NCBI GenBank assembly: GCA_913055635.1
Contig: CAJXLK010000039.1
Location: 1 to 36,033 of the forward strand
Length of the DNA stretch: 36,033 bases
Reading direction: 5' to 3'
Source of the DNA: an uncultured Bacteroidota bacterium
Lineage (GTDB): Bacteria > Bacteroidota > Bacteroidia > Bacteroidales > UBA12077
The notes below the pieces were generated by a model. It had not been told where the DNA came from, did not search any database, and saw only the letters and a program-made list of their open reading frames with translations. The translations under genes were made by a program, and so were the position numbers. Each line of letters starts with the position of its first letter. Position 1 is the first letter of the stretch. Positions 23,497 to 34,000 of the stretch are shown here, piece by piece.

Positions 23497-24060
23497 CTAT
23501 TCATCTTTAAACCAGTTATTTTCAATACAATCTCTTAACTTCAGCTTGGCCCTGTGAATAATCTGCCAGTAATTGGACCGGGAAATACCCAGTTCCTGAC
23601 AAATTTCATCGCCTTTTTTACTCAGGAGATACTTCAATTTAACAGCGCTGTTCCAGTGCTCCGGAAGCTCATCCAGGCAATACTCTAAAATTTGCTGAAA
23701 TTCGGTATCATCCAGAAGGTTTTTTTCTTCTTCCTGCCAGTCCTTGGGTCTCTTTTCCTTCTTCCAGCTTCCTTCTTCATCGAACAGGTTGGAAAAGAGC
23801 TGATGATCGATGCTGACCGTTTGATTGACTTTTTTGCGGTAATGGTCTGTTATCTTGTTGTTGAGAATGGCGAAAAGCCATGTCTTGGGTGAACTCTTGC
23901 CCTTAAAAGTATTTATGTTTTGAGCTGCAGCCAAAAATGTCTCCTGTACCAGGTCTTTGGCCAGCTCACCATCGGTGACTTTGTAGTAGGCCCAGGAATA
24001 TAAATCATCGGTATACTTTTCAACCAAATCGTTCAGATTCAATGTTTGGTCCGTGTTCAT
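23497..24060 (-). CDS. ECF-type sigma-70 family RNA polymerase sigma factor
   Basis: The start is taken as ATG 24060 (MNTDQTLNLN); the longer frame begins with TTG. Sigma region 2 is visible at residues about 20-85 (YSWAYYKVTDGELAKDLVQETFLAAAQNINTFKGKSSPKTWLFAILNNKITDHYRKK) and region 4 at about 130-185 (ILEYCLDELPEHWNSAVKLKYLLSKKGDEICQELGISRSNYWQIIHRAKLKLRDCIENNWF). A charged insert (KEKRPKDWQEEEKNLLDD) lies between them. The last helix, SRSNYWQIIHRAKLKLRDCIE, is the region 4.2 helix-turn-helix. It is the head of the operon sigma-micropeptide-anti-sigma-phosphatase and could control the redox/sulfur genes downstream; this is inferred from position only. Confidence 0.9.
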   Translation of the reverse strand: MNTDQTLNLNDLVEKYTDDLYSWAYYKVTDGELAKDLVQETFLAAAQNINTFKGKSSPKTWLFAILNNKITDHYRKKVNQTVSIDHQLFSNLFDEEGSWKKEKRPKDWQEEEKNLLDDTEFQQILEYCLDELPEHWNSAVKLKYLLSKKGDEICQELGISRSNYWQIIHRAKLKLRDCIENNWFKDE

Positions 24061-24385
24061 TCTGCTTCGATTTAACAAATCATTGGTTCCAAAGCAATGA
24101 TAACAAATAATTCTGGCAAAGCATAACAGATTCTAAATCAAAAAGTTCAAATAATGTTTTCCCAACAAATAACCACTTATAATCAAGTCTTTTTTCGAAG
24201 TTAGTTGTTTTATGAATGGTTGACCCGTTTAGCTTACCCCACAAACCAGTTGGATGATCTCTTGAATCAGAATTTAAAATTGAGTGAAAATCCTTCCAAA
24301 AATTATTTGTACGGTTGCATCGTTGAACAAAAATGAGAAAAAGATACATCAAAGCAGCGTAAAATCGGCATGGCTGTGATTCAGG
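24061..24385. other. Spacer between the ECF sigma gene and the hybrid kinase gene
   Basis: An open frame of 90 codons on the minus strand spans much of this stretch, but its composition (Asn, Phe, Leu and Trp rich without a domain-like pattern) and poor start context make it unconvincing. The promoter of the sigma operon must be here or overlap the end of the kinase gene; I see no clear TAnnTTTG. Confidence 0.4.
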
Positions 24386-27300
24386 TTATGAGTTGTCTGC
24401 TTCGGGGATGTAATGGTTGATCAACTTAATCAGGTGGTCATATTCGATTGGTTTAGAGATGAACTGGTTAAAGCCGGCCTGCCGTGATTTTTTGCGGTCG
24501 CGGGTCAGGGCGTAAGCTGTTTGGGCAATAATAGGCAGGTGGGGTTTTTCATCCCTTATTAGTCGGGTAACTTCCCACCCGTCTATCTCGGGCATTCGAA
24601 TGTCCATGAGCACCAAACTGATCTGGCTATTTTGCCTAATTTCATTGAGGGTTTCCGTACCGGTTCGGGTACGCAGCAGGACCAGGTTATGAGGCTTGAG
24701 CAGTTCCACCAGGTATTGATAGCTCATTTCGTCGTCTTCGGCAATCAGAATCACTTCACCATTGAAGCGCCGATGTGGGGAAAGGGATTTTTTGGCCTTA
24801 TCATTTTCAGGATCAGCCCCGTGGTATTCGATGGTAAACCAGAAGGTGGAGCCTTCTCCGGGGGTTGAATCGAGCCATATGTTGCCTTTAAGCATTTCGG
24901 TGCAGGCTTTAGCGATGGACAGGCCCAGTCCGGTTCCCCCATATTGGCGGGACGTATTTTCGTTGGCCTGGCGGAAGCGTTCAAAAATGGCCTGATGTTT
25001 TTCTTTTGATATGCCTGTTCCGGTGTCGCGCACGAAGAAAGTCAGTTGATGCTGACGCCAATGGTACCCAAATTCAATGTATCCCCTGGAGGTGAATTTC
25101 ATGGCATTGGTCAGAAGATTGATCAATATTTGCCGCAGGCGGGTTTTATCGGTCATGGCAATCAGCTGGTCTTCTGTTTTTTTCAGGTACAGGTGCACCG
25201 GTTGTTGGTCGTATTCCTGGAGTTTGCCCTGAAACAGGCGAAACAACTCGTCCATCAGGGCATTGATATTGACCGGCTCAGGTATGATTGATATTTGACC
25301 GGCATCGATTTTGGAAATATCGATGATGTCATTGATCAGGTTCAGCAGATGTTTGCCGCTTTCCTGGATGATCTGTGCATAACGTTCCAGTTCGTTGCGG
25401 CTTTTGCGGGAATCTTTGAGGAAGGAGGAAAACCCGATGATGGCGTTCATCGGGGTTCGGATTTCATGGCTCATATTGGCCAGAAAGGCCGATTTCAGCC
25501 GTTCACTTTCTTCGGCTTTTTCTTTGGCCTCGGCCAGTTGATCGTTCATGGTTTGTATTTGGCGAAGGCTTTGCTCCAGTTCCTGGTTCAGGCGTTGGTA
25601 CTGCCTTTTCTGGCGGGCCAGTTTGGCGTCGGTGGTGGTTTTTTCCAGGGTACGGGCCATGATTTCGCCCACCAGGGTGAGCAGGGTGTGGTGGTCGCTG
25701 GTCCATTGATCGTTATGCTGGGTCATTTCAAGGCCCAAAAAGCCGCTCAGTGCCTGGTTGGTATAGATGGGAGTGGCCATCACGGCACCAATGCGATGAT
25801 GGGCAAAAAATCGCCGGGTTTTTTCGGCTTCCGGGGGAAGCTCTTCCAATGAATGAATCTGAAGGATTTGGTTTTCAGTAAGTTTGTTATAAAACCAGGG
25901 CATCTCCTGGTCCAGCCTTATTTTTTGCCAGGGCTGGATCAGTGGTTCCACACGAGGGGCAGCCCAATGGAAGGTTTGGTTGATCCGGGGGGTATCGTTG
26001 CACAACAGCAATAAATAAGTCCGGTGGGCATGGGTGAAATTGCCAAGCGAGTTGAGGGATCTATGGATGGTTTGCTCGAGTTGATCGTGGGTGATGCCTA
26101 CAAAATCTGAGGATATTTTGTTGATCAACCGCTCGAACAGGGTGTGCTGCAAAAGTTTTTGTTCTGCTTTCTTTTGCTGGTCAATATCTACATGCACCCC
26201 GACCACCCGGTGTGGCTTTCCACGGCTGTCTTTTTGGTAGGCTTTGCCCCGGCCGGAAATCCATTTCCAGGAACCATCCTTGCATTTGAGGCGAAATTCC
26301 AAGCTATAGGGTTGGGCTTTATCGATGTATGCCTGCATTCGTGCCGGAATAAGAGAACGCTCATCCGGGTGGAGGTAAATAATCCAGGATTTTCTGGTTA
26401 TGGGCATTTCCCCGGGGCGATAGCCCAGCATGGTATAAATGCGCGGACTCAGATAGAGCTCATCCCGATCGATGTTCCAGTCCCAAAATCCATGTTCTCC
26501 GGCATCCATGGCCAATTGAAGCCTTTGGTGATTCTTTTTCAGGGCTTCCTCGGTTTGCAGACGCATTAAGAGCATACCGGTTAAATCGGCATAAGCCTCC
26601 ATTTGACTTTGGTTCTTAAGGGGCGTGCCCTTGGCAAATATCAGGGTGAAATCCCCAATGGTAACCCCGTTTTGGGTGGTTTTAACCATGGCCGTGCCCG
26701 CTACGGAAAAGGCTTTCGAAACTTTCCCGATCAGCCTTTTTGATAAAGTATGACCGGCAAGCTCCTCAAGGTTGTTAAACCAGGTGGTCTTTCGCCCGGC
26801 CGTTTTTTGCTGGCGAATAGGATCCCGGGCCCATTTTTTTCCGTTCAGTTTGAATCCCAGTATGGTGCCTGCCTTTTGCACATGCTTGTTGATACCGGCT
26901 ACCGCCAGGGTGGTGAAATCCCGTCCATTGCGGTCAAATTGATTCAGGGCGGCATATTTGGCCCCCGAAATCTGCCGGGCCTTCTCTGCGATGAAATTAT
27001 AATCTGCCGTCTCCAGGGAATATTCGTTGAATTTCTGGGAGATTTCCGATAACTGTTTGGATTCGGAAAAATCGGTGAAGGTGGTCACAAAGTGGTGTGG
27101 TTCCGGAGAAAAGGCCTGAACCTTGTACCACCTTTTCAAGGCATGGGCGTATTGCTCGAATTCTTTTCTCGTGCCGTTAAGGGCCACATCGCCATAGATA
27201 CCGATCCAGTCAAAGGGATCTTCCAGTATAGCGGGAAGAACTTGGGATATTTTATTTCCTATGATATGATCGGCCTTTAGACCGGTCATTTTTTCAAAGG

Positions 27301-27451
27301 CGGGATTCACCTCCAAAAACTCATAATCAACCGGGAGGTTGTTTTGATCAAGAATGATGCGGTGACAGGCATAGGCAAAAGTGGCCTCCTGCAAGATCTT
27401 TTGATGAAGTTGCGGACTCATGCCTTGAATGCTTGTTTCGTCAGGTTCCAT
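24386..27451 (-). CDS. Hybrid sensor histidine kinase (PAS-GAF-PAS-GAF-HisKA-HATPase-REC)
   Basis: This 1021-residue soluble kinase has in order: PAS (about 20-130), GAF-like (about 140-300), PAS/PAC (about 310-435, with LDAGEHGFWDWNIDRDELYLSPRIYTMLGYRPGEMP), GAF (about 450-610), a coiled coil, HisKA with phosphoacceptor His near residue 660 (AFLANMSHEIRTPMNAIIGF), HATPase (N box LRQILINLLTNAMKF, G1 FFVRDTGTGISKE, G2 GGTGLGLSIAKACTEML), and a C-terminal receiver domain with phosphoacceptor Asp near 950 (LVLMDIRMPEIDGWE) and KPIEY. No transmembrane helices are visible, so it is probably cytoplasmic and senses a small ligand or redox state through PAS/GAF. No output regulator is adjacent; the phosphorelay partner must be elsewhere. 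It lies directly upstream of the ECF operon, in the same direction. Confidence 0.92.
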   Translation of the reverse strand: MEPDETSIQGMSPQLHQKILQEATFAYACHRIILDQNNLPVDYEFLEVNPAFEKMTGLKADHIIGNKISQVLPAILEDPFDWIGIYGDVALNGTRKEFEQYAHALKRWYKVQAFSPEPHHFVTTFTDFSESKQLSEISQKFNEYSLETADYNFIAEKARQISGAKYAALNQFDRNGRDFTTLAVAGINKHVQKAGTILGFKLNGKKWARDPIRQQKTAGRKTTWFNNLEELAGHTLSKRLIGKVSKAFSVAGTAMVKTTQNGVTIGDFTLIFAKGTPLKNQSQMEAYADLTGMLLMRLQTEEALKKNHQRLQLAMDAGEHGFWDWNIDRDELYLSPRIYTMLGYRPGEMPITRKSWIIYLHPDERSLIPARMQAYIDKAQPYSLEFRLKCKDGSWKWISGRGKAYQKDSRGKPHRVVGVHVDIDQQKKAEQKLLQHTLFERLINKISSDFVGITHDQLEQTIHRSLNSLGNFTHAHRTYLLLLCNDTPRINQTFHWAAPRVEPLIQPWQKIRLDQEMPWFYNKLTENQILQIHSLEELPPEAEKTRRFFAHHRIGAVMATPIYTNQALSGFLGLEMTQHNDQWTSDHHTLLTLVGEIMARTLEKTTTDAKLARQKRQYQRLNQELEQSLRQIQTMNDQLAEAKEKAEESERLKSAFLANMSHEIRTPMNAIIGFSSFLKDSRKSRNELERYAQIIQESGKHLLNLINDIIDISKIDAGQISIIPEPVNINALMDELFRLFQGKLQEYDQQPVHLYLKKTEDQLIAMTDKTRLRQILINLLTNAMKFTSRGYIEFGYHWRQHQLTFFVRDTGTGISKEKHQAIFERFRQANENTSRQYGGTGLGLSIAKACTEMLKGNIWLDSTPGEGSTFWFTIEYHGADPENDKAKKSLSPHRRFNGEVILIAEDDEMSYQYLVELLKPHNLVLLRTRTGTETLNEIRQNSQISLVLMDIRMPEIDGWEVTRLIRDEKPHLPIIAQTAYALTRDRKKSRQAGFNQFISKPIEYDHLIKLINHYIPEADNS

Positions 27452-27865
27452 GATGGATCAGCAGGCATCTCTTCCCGGATGATCCCGATAAGGCCACCGG
27501 GTAATATCTTCTTTCCCCACCGCATCAGCAGGGCCACTAACCCTTTGAAGCAGTGATTTGAATCTTATTTTTCCTTTTGCAACAAAAATAAGTAAAAATA
27601 CGCAAGGCTTATGATCTTTAATGAGAATTTTCCGGTTATTGAAAAAATAAATATCCCATTCTGCTCATCCGTCGCAGTGCCTTCAAAATATACCATTTTG
27701 ATCAAACGCTAAATGCCGTTGATTCTTCCATGTTTGTTCATTATGTGATGATTATCAGGATATAAATATAAATATCAGCCATTTTTTAGCAAAAAAACAT
27801 TTTTTGTTTAATTATTTTTAAACCAACTAAAAATTTTTAAAATTGCACCCTGTTTGAACAAGCCT
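27452..27865. other. Divergent intergenic region between the kinase and the efflux operon
   Basis: This stretch is AT-rich, notably at 27770-27850, and contains no gene. It must hold the minus-strand promoter of the kinase and the plus-strand promoter of the GbsR-type regulator. TAAAATTG around 27836-27844 resembles a degenerate -7 element but I cannot fix the -33 part. The regulator it controls probably binds here. Confidence 0.4.
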
Positions 27866-28333
27866 ATGAAAACAGAAGAACGCATACAAAAACAGCGCGA
27901 GCTGGTGGAAACCATCGGCCGCTTTTACGAAGATGAAGGTCTTCAGCCCACTGCGGGAAGAATACTGGGTTTATTGATGGTTATGGACAAGGAAAAGTTC
28001 ACCTTTGACGAGATCGTTGAAGAGCTGCAGATCAGTAAAAGTTCAGCAAGCCTTGCTTTGCGCATTTTACAGGCAAGAGGGGATGTGGATTATACCACCC
28101 TGCCGGGTGATAAAAAGCGGTATTTTGAGTTAAAGCGGAAGGATGTGCTTTCTTTGATGGAGGATTTTGAGAAAAAGATGGAACGAACCTATGATTTGTT
28201 TCAGCAGATCCTGACATTAAAAGCCAACAGCGAATCGCCCAATAGCCACTTTTTCAAAGAACTGATCCGAATGCTCGAGTTTTTCTTCAAACGCCTTGAA
28301 TCGGTCAAGGAAGAATTCCGCAAGGAACAGTAA
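27866..28333 (+). CDS. GbsR/MarR-family transcriptional regulator
   Basis: From ATG 27866 (MKTEERIQKQRELVETIG) the protein has 155 residues; the frame extends to a TTG at 27854. A winged helix-turn-helix is visible: PTAGRILGLLMVMDKEKFTFDEIVEELQISKSSASLALRILQARGDVDYTTLPGDKKRYFELK, the GbsR/MarR type (IS.SSAS.ALR.L...G.V.....PG.RK..Y.L). The C-terminal helices are coiled-coil-like and likely make the dimer. It is followed after 51 nt by TolC, adaptor and RND pump genes in the same direction, the usual arrangement for a local repressor of an efflux operon in Bacteroidota. The inducer is unknown. Confidence 0.88.
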   Translation: MKTEERIQKQRELVETIGRFYEDEGLQPTAGRILGLLMVMDKEKFTFDEIVEELQISKSSASLALRILQARGDVDYTTLPGDKKRYFELKRKDVLSLMEDFEKKMERTYDLFQQILTLKANSESPNSHFFKELIRMLEFFFKRLESVKEEFRKEQ

Positions 28334-28384
28334 CCCCTTTTTTTGTTTCATTGGTTTAATAAATTTTAAACTAAATAATTTTTT

Positions 28385-29770
28385 ATGAACAAGATAGGCA
28401 TCTATGGGATCGTGATTTTTTTATCCCTATCGACTCTTTCCATTGCACAAACCGATACGGTGACCTTCAACCTCTCTAAGGCACAAGAGTATGCATTGGA
28501 GCACAACAAGGAGTTGCTCAATGCCCGGGAAGACATTGCAATTTCTGAGGCCGAATACAAGGAGACCCGGTCGCAGGGCTTGCCCCAGGTGAGCGGTTCA
28601 ATGGATTATACCACCAATTTTAATTATGAATTTGAACTGGGGGTGCGCGGTGGTGGAGTTTCCATGCCTGACATCAATTTTGGTTTGCTGGATCAGGGGG
28701 ATCAGGAAGTCTTATCGGCCATCCAGCAGATGATGGAGCCATCAGGGCCTTCCACCATTGTAATGGAAGACCAGATGAATGCCCAGGTTCGGGTTTCCCA
28801 GCTTATCTTTAGCGGTCAATACTGGATTGGCCTGGAAACGGCGCGAATTGCTGAAGAGCTTGCCCGCAAACAAGTCAAAAAGACCAAGCTGGATGTCAAA
28901 CAACAGGTTACCAATACTTATTACCTGATACTTATTTCAGAGCGGTCTTTGGACATTTTGCAGAAGAATTTGTCCAACCTCAAGGAGGTCCTTGAACATA
29001 CCCGAAACATGTATCAGATGGGCATGGTCGAACAAACCGATGTGGATCAGATCCGGATGGATGTTTCCAAACTGAAAAACAGCCTTGAATCGACCCGGCG
29101 CAATATACGTATGAATTATAAGATGCTGAAGATTCAGCTGGGGCTGGACCAGACCCAAGCCATCGCTCTGCAGGACAGCCTTTCCAGTGTTTTGAGCAAA
29201 GCAGAAGGCGATTTGCTGGGGGAAGAACTCCAACTGGACAACAACCCATCTTTTCAGATGGTCCGATCCCGGGAACACCTTCAAAAGAAACAGGTGGATC
29301 TGCAGAAATGGGCCTATGCACCTACCATAAGCGGATATTACAGCTACACCGAAAAGATCATGACCACCGCTTTTGACCTGAGTCCCAAGCATGCTGCAGG
29401 AATAACCCTGTCTTTGCCTATCTACACCGGGGGCTCGCGGCAGGCGAAGATCAGCAAGGCCCAAATAGAGCTCGACAAAACACAACGCCAGAAAGCCCTG
29501 TTGAAGGACAAGCTTAAACTTCAGGAAAACCAGCTAAAAACTGACCTCAAGAGTGCCCTGGAAAACTACCAGACCCAGAAAGAGAATGTGGAAGTTGCTG
29601 AAAACGTGTATGATAACATCTACGACAAATACAAACAGGGTGCGGTCTCAAGCATGGACCTGACCCAGGCCAACAGCAATTACCTTGAAGCCAAAAGCAA
29701 TTATATCTCTTCCATCATTGATCTCTTACAGGCCAAACTGGCCCTTGAAAAACTCTATGGTACCCTTTAA
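28385..29770 (+). CDS. TolC-family outer membrane efflux protein
   Basis: This 461-residue protein has a signal peptide (KIGIYGIVIFLSLSTLSIAQ) followed by two repeats of the outer membrane efflux protein (OEP) fold with long alpha-helical hairpins, e.g. NLSKAQEYALEHNKELLNAREDIAISEAEYKETRSQGLPQVSG and SLSILEKNL-like coiled coils, ending with VAENVYDNIYDKYKQGAVSSMDLTQANSNYLEAKSNYISSIIDLLQAKLALEKLYGTL. This forms the outer membrane channel of the tripartite pump encoded by the next two genes. The length is normal. The gene overlaps nothing and is 56 nt from the adaptor gene. Confidence 0.9.
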   Translation: MNKIGIYGIVIFLSLSTLSIAQTDTVTFNLSKAQEYALEHNKELLNAREDIAISEAEYKETRSQGLPQVSGSMDYTTNFNYEFELGVRGGGVSMPDINFGLLDQGDQEVLSAIQQMMEPSGPSTIVMEDQMNAQVRVSQLIFSGQYWIGLETARIAEELARKQVKKTKLDVKQQVTNTYYLILISERSLDILQKNLSNLKEVLEHTRNMYQMGMVEQTDVDQIRMDVSKLKNSLESTRRNIRMNYKMLKIQLGLDQTQAIALQDSLSSVLSKAEGDLLGEELQLDNNPSFQMVRSREHLQKKQVDLQKWAYAPTISGYYSYTEKIMTTAFDLSPKHAAGITLSLPIYTGGSRQAKISKAQIELDKTQRQKALLKDKLKLQENQLKTDLKSALENYQTQKENVEVAENVYDNIYDKYKQGAVSSMDLTQANSNYLEAKSNYISSIIDLLQAKLALEKLYGTL

Positions 29771-29826
29771 CTACCGAACCCACACATTATCAGTGAAAAT
29801 CATTCATCTTAAAACCGACAATTGAA

Positions 29827-30876
29827 ATGAGAACTTTAAGCGTGAGACCCATTGTGCTAGCAGGAATATTTCTAATCACCCTTGCCGCGTGCAGTCAAAA
29901 AGAGACAACCGACAAGGATCAACACCAGGAGAAAACCTATCCGGTAAAAGTGCGCGACATTGAAAAGAAGACCATTACCCGTACTTTGGAATATACAGCA
30001 AATCTTACCGCTTTTGAAAAGGTTTATCTGGCGCCGGCTTCACCCGGGCGGATTGATCAAATCTATGTAGATGCCGGTGACCGGGTGTCGCAGGGCGAGA
30101 CGCTGATCCAAATGGATGAATCCCAACTTGTTCAGGCCAAAAGTCAGCTGCAAAGTGCCCGTTCCAACTTCCGTCGCCTTGACACCCTTTATCAGATGGG
30201 CAGCATTGCGGAGCAAAAATATGAGCAAGCCAAAACCCAGTATGAAGTAGCCAAAGAAAGGGTAGAGTCGCTCCAGGAGAATACCACCATCCAGTCGCCC
30301 CTGAGCGGGCTGGTAACGGCCAAATATTACGAGGCCCAGGAAATGTACTCGGGCACCCCCAATACACCAGCGGGCAAAGCTGCTGTGGTTACCCTCATGC
30401 AGATCAGTCCCCTGAAAGCTTTTGTTGACCTGCCTGAGCGGTATTTTCCCCATATCCATAAAGGGATGAAGGCAAACATAAACATCGGGGTCTATCCCGA
30501 TACCACTTTCCAGGGTCAGGTTCACCGTGTTCATCCAACCATCAATCGAACCACACGGACTTTCCAGGTGGAACTGCTCGTCGATAACCCACAGCACCTG
30601 ATCCGCCCCGGTATGTTTGCCCGGGTGCGCCTTGACATGAGAGATGTGGAAGCCCTGGTGGTTCCCTCTATTGCTGTCACCAAGCAGGAAGGCACCAACA
30701 ACCGCTACATCTTTGTCAATAAAAACGGAAAGGCCCAAAAGATTCAGGTTCAAATCGGCAAAAGGTTTAATGACCAACTGGAGGTGATCTCCGATCAACT
30801 GCATCCGGGCATGGAAATGGTCATGGCAGGTCAGGCAAATCTTTTGGATGGAGCCAACATCAACATAAAAAATTAA
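29827..30876 (+). CDS. RND efflux periplasmic adaptor (membrane fusion lipoprotein)
   Basis: This 349-residue protein carries a lipoprotein signal with lipobox LAAC (Cys22). It has the adaptor fold: a lipoyl/beta-barrel part (VYLAPASPGRIDQIYVDAGDRVSQGETLIQMDESQL), an alpha-helical hairpin (AKSQLQSARSNFRRLDTLYQMGSIAEQKYEQAKTQYEVAKERVESLQENT), the returning lipoyl half (TTIQSPLSGLVTAKYYEAQEMYS) and a beta-barrel/membrane-proximal domain. It links the TolC channel to the RND pump. The genes are in the usual order and direction. The substrate cannot be predicted from this protein. Confidence 0.92.
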   Translation: MRTLSVRPIVLAGIFLITLAACSQKETTDKDQHQEKTYPVKVRDIEKKTITRTLEYTANLTAFEKVYLAPASPGRIDQIYVDAGDRVSQGETLIQMDESQLVQAKSQLQSARSNFRRLDTLYQMGSIAEQKYEQAKTQYEVAKERVESLQENTTIQSPLSGLVTAKYYEAQEMYSGTPNTPAGKAAVVTLMQISPLKAFVDLPERYFPHIHKGMKANINIGVYPDTTFQGQVHRVHPTINRTTRTFQVELLVDNPQHLIRPGMFARVRLDMRDVEALVVPSIAVTKQEGTNNRYIFVNKNGKAQKIQVQIGKRFNDQLEVISDQLHPGMEMVMAGQANLLDGANINIKN

Positions 30877-31006
30877 TCAACCCGACAGCCCCGCAACGGA
30901 TGAGGCCTATGTTCCGGATTGAGCCAGCATTCAAGTAAAGCATTAAACCCGCTACCGTTCGGGCAAAACAATCGTGTTCAGGAATCGTTAAAAATTTCCA
31001 TTAACA

Positions 31007-34000
31007 ATGAGTATATATGGCAACGCAGTAAGAAAGCCCATTACAACCCTGATGATTTTCATGGCCATTTTGGTGGTCGGTGGCTATTCATTGTATCATT
31101 TGCCGGTGAATCTATATCCCGACATCGAATACCCGGCCATTTCCGTTTTAACCACTTACAGCGGGGCCAATTCCCAGGAAATTGAAACCAATGTCACCGA
31201 TCCCATTGAGCAATCGCTGAATACGGTGAGCGATTTAAAAGATATGACTTCTGTTTCGCGCGATAATGTTTCAGTGATCACCCTGGAATTTGAATTTGAG
31301 ACGGATTTGAGTGAAGCGGCCAATGAGATTCGCGATGCAGTAGGCATGGTAGAAGGCAATTTGCCGGATGAAGTGGAAGATCCGGTTGTTTTTAAGTTTG
31401 ATGCCAGCATGGCCCCGGTCATTGTCTATGCCGTCACGGCCGATGAGAGTTATGAGGGCATTGAAAAGATCCTGGACAATAAGGTGGTGAACCCATTAAA
31501 GCGGGTAGAGGGAGTAGGGGCCGTAAATTTGAGGGGCACCCCCACCCGTGAAATTGAGATTGCCGCCAATCCCCATAAGTTAAAAGCCCACCAGCTGTCT
31601 GTCAAGCGGCTGGGCAATATTGTCCGGGCGGAGAACCTCGACATGTCGGCCGGTGATATTGAAATGGGACAAATGAAGTATCCCTTGCGCACGGAAGGCG
31701 AGTTTGATGCAAGTTACCAGATCAAAAACATTCCCATAACCACGCCTGCCGGCAAAACCCTATATATGAAGGATGTGGCCACGGTGAATGATTCCATCGG
31801 GGAAAAGACCATTGATGAAAAGGTCAATGGCCAGAAAGCCGTTCGCATGATGGTGATGAAACAGTCCGAGGCGAATACGGTAACCGTGGCAGAGGGTGTG
31901 AACGAGCGGTTGACGGAGCTCAAAACGAGTCTGCCGGAGGATGTTAAGATCCAAACCGTTTTCGATTCCAGTGAGTTCATCAATGATTCGATCAACAACC
32001 TCTCGCAAACCGTGTTGTATGCATTTATTTTTGTGGTCCTGGTGGTCTTGTTCTTTTTGGGCCGTTGGCGGGCTACCTTTATCATTGCCCTGACCATCCC
32101 GATCGCCCTGATTGTTTCGTTTATTTACCTGTACCTGACGGGAAGTACCATCAATTTGATTTCCCTGGCGGCCCTGGCAGTGGCTATTGGAATGGTTGTG
32201 GACGATGCCATTGTTGTGTTGGAAAACATCACCCGCCATATTGAAAGGGGAAGCAGCCCTCGGGAAGCCGCCACCTATGCAACCAATGAAGTATGGCTTG
32301 CGGTGATTGTGACCACATTGACCGTTGTAGCAATTTTCCTGCCCATGACCATGATTGGGGGGTTAACCGGGGTGTTGTTCGGTCAGCTGGGGTGGATCGT
32401 AACGATTACCATTGTAACTTCCACCCTGGCCGCCATATCGCTGACGCCTATGTTGGCTTCCAAGCTGTTGCACCTCAACCAGAAGCGGAGCAAACCCTCA
32501 AGATTCAATTATGACCGCACCATCCGCCCCATGCTTGATCGACTTGACAACTGGTACGGGCGGGTATTGCAATGGAGCCTGCACAACAAAAAAGCCATCC
32601 TCGGGGTTTCGCTGGCCATTTTCATTGCTTCCATGTTCCTGACCAACCGGATTGGCACCGAATTCATCCCCCAGGCTGACCAGGGCAGGATGTCGATGAC
32701 CGTTGAGCTGCAGCCAGGTACCCGGTTGGAAAAGAGCGTGCGGGTTGCCCGCCATATTGATAGCATCATCTATGATGCCTTTCCCGAGGTCGAGGTCCTG
32801 TCCACCTCAACCGGATCATCGGAAAGTGGCGGAATAGCCGCCATCTTTAATTCCGGTGGATCGAATACCATTGATTATATGATGCACCTGACCGCCCACG
32901 AAAAACGCAAACGTTCGGTGTGGGAGGTTGCAGAAGGCATCCGCCAACATTTGAGAGACATCCCGGAGGTCAAGACTTTTAATGTATCGACCGGGGGAAA
33001 CCAGATGCAGGGAACCAATAATGTCAGTGTGGAGGTCTACGGCCATGATCTCCAGCAAACCACCCTGCTGGCCCATCGCCTGTCGGATAAGATTAAAGAC
33101 CTTTCGGGCGCGCGCGATGTGGAAATCAGCAGGAAAGAAGCCCGTCCGGAACTGAAAATTGTCCCCCAACGCGACAAGATGGCCCAGCTTGGTCTCTCTA
33201 CGGCCCAGGTGGCCTCGGCACTGAACAACCGGGTCGATGGCATGCTCGCATCCCGCTTCCGCCAGGGCGGGGAAGAGTACGATATCATGGTACGCTATAA
33301 AAAAGAGTACCGAAACTCCATCAAGGACATTAAAAACATCAAAGTGCAAAATCCCGCCGGCAAAGACATCCTGATTAGTGAAATTGCCGAAGTCAGGGAA
33401 TTTTATGCCCCGCCCAATATTGAACATAAAAACCGCGAGCGGGTGGTGACCATATCCTCAAAACCCTACAACACATCATTGGGCGAATTGGCAACCAGTG
33501 TACAAAAGGTTATTGATGACACGGAAGTACCGGAAGGGGCCATGGTAGAAGTAGGCGGGGGTTATGAAGACCAGCAGGAATCCTTCCGCACCCTGCTTAT
33601 GTTACTTGTTATGGGGCTCATCCTGGTATACATCGTCATGGCCTCGCAGTTTGAATCCTTCCGGATGCCGTTTATCATCATGTTCTCCCTGCCATTTGCC
33701 TTTACCGGTGTGCTTCTGGCCCTTTTCATTACCGATACCACTTTGAGTGTCATCGCTGGTGTGGGCGCCGTCATGCTGATTGGTATTGTGGTTAAAAATG
33801 CCATCGTGTTGGTGGATTATATCAATCTGATGCGTGACCGGGGCAACGACCTGGACCAGGCCATCATAAGCTCGGGCAAAAGCAGGCTCCGACCCGTTTT
33901 GATGACCGCTTTTACTACAGCCCTGGCTATGCTTCCCATGGCCCTTGGTATTGGCGAAGGAGCAGAGATCTGGATGCCCATGGGCGTCGCTGTGATCGGC

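Noticed and set aside
24080-24352. 90-codon minus-strand ORF between the sigma factor and kinase genes
   Set aside because: Unusual composition, no recognisable motif and a poor start context; probably non-coding spacer containing the sigma promoter.
25295-25852. 185-codon plus-strand ORF antisense to the histidine kinase
   Set aside because: Shadow of the kinase coding frame; the kinase motifs on the other strand are unambiguous.
28937-29485. 182-codon minus-strand ORF antisense to the TolC gene
   Set aside because: Shadow frame; the TolC protein on the plus strand is complete.
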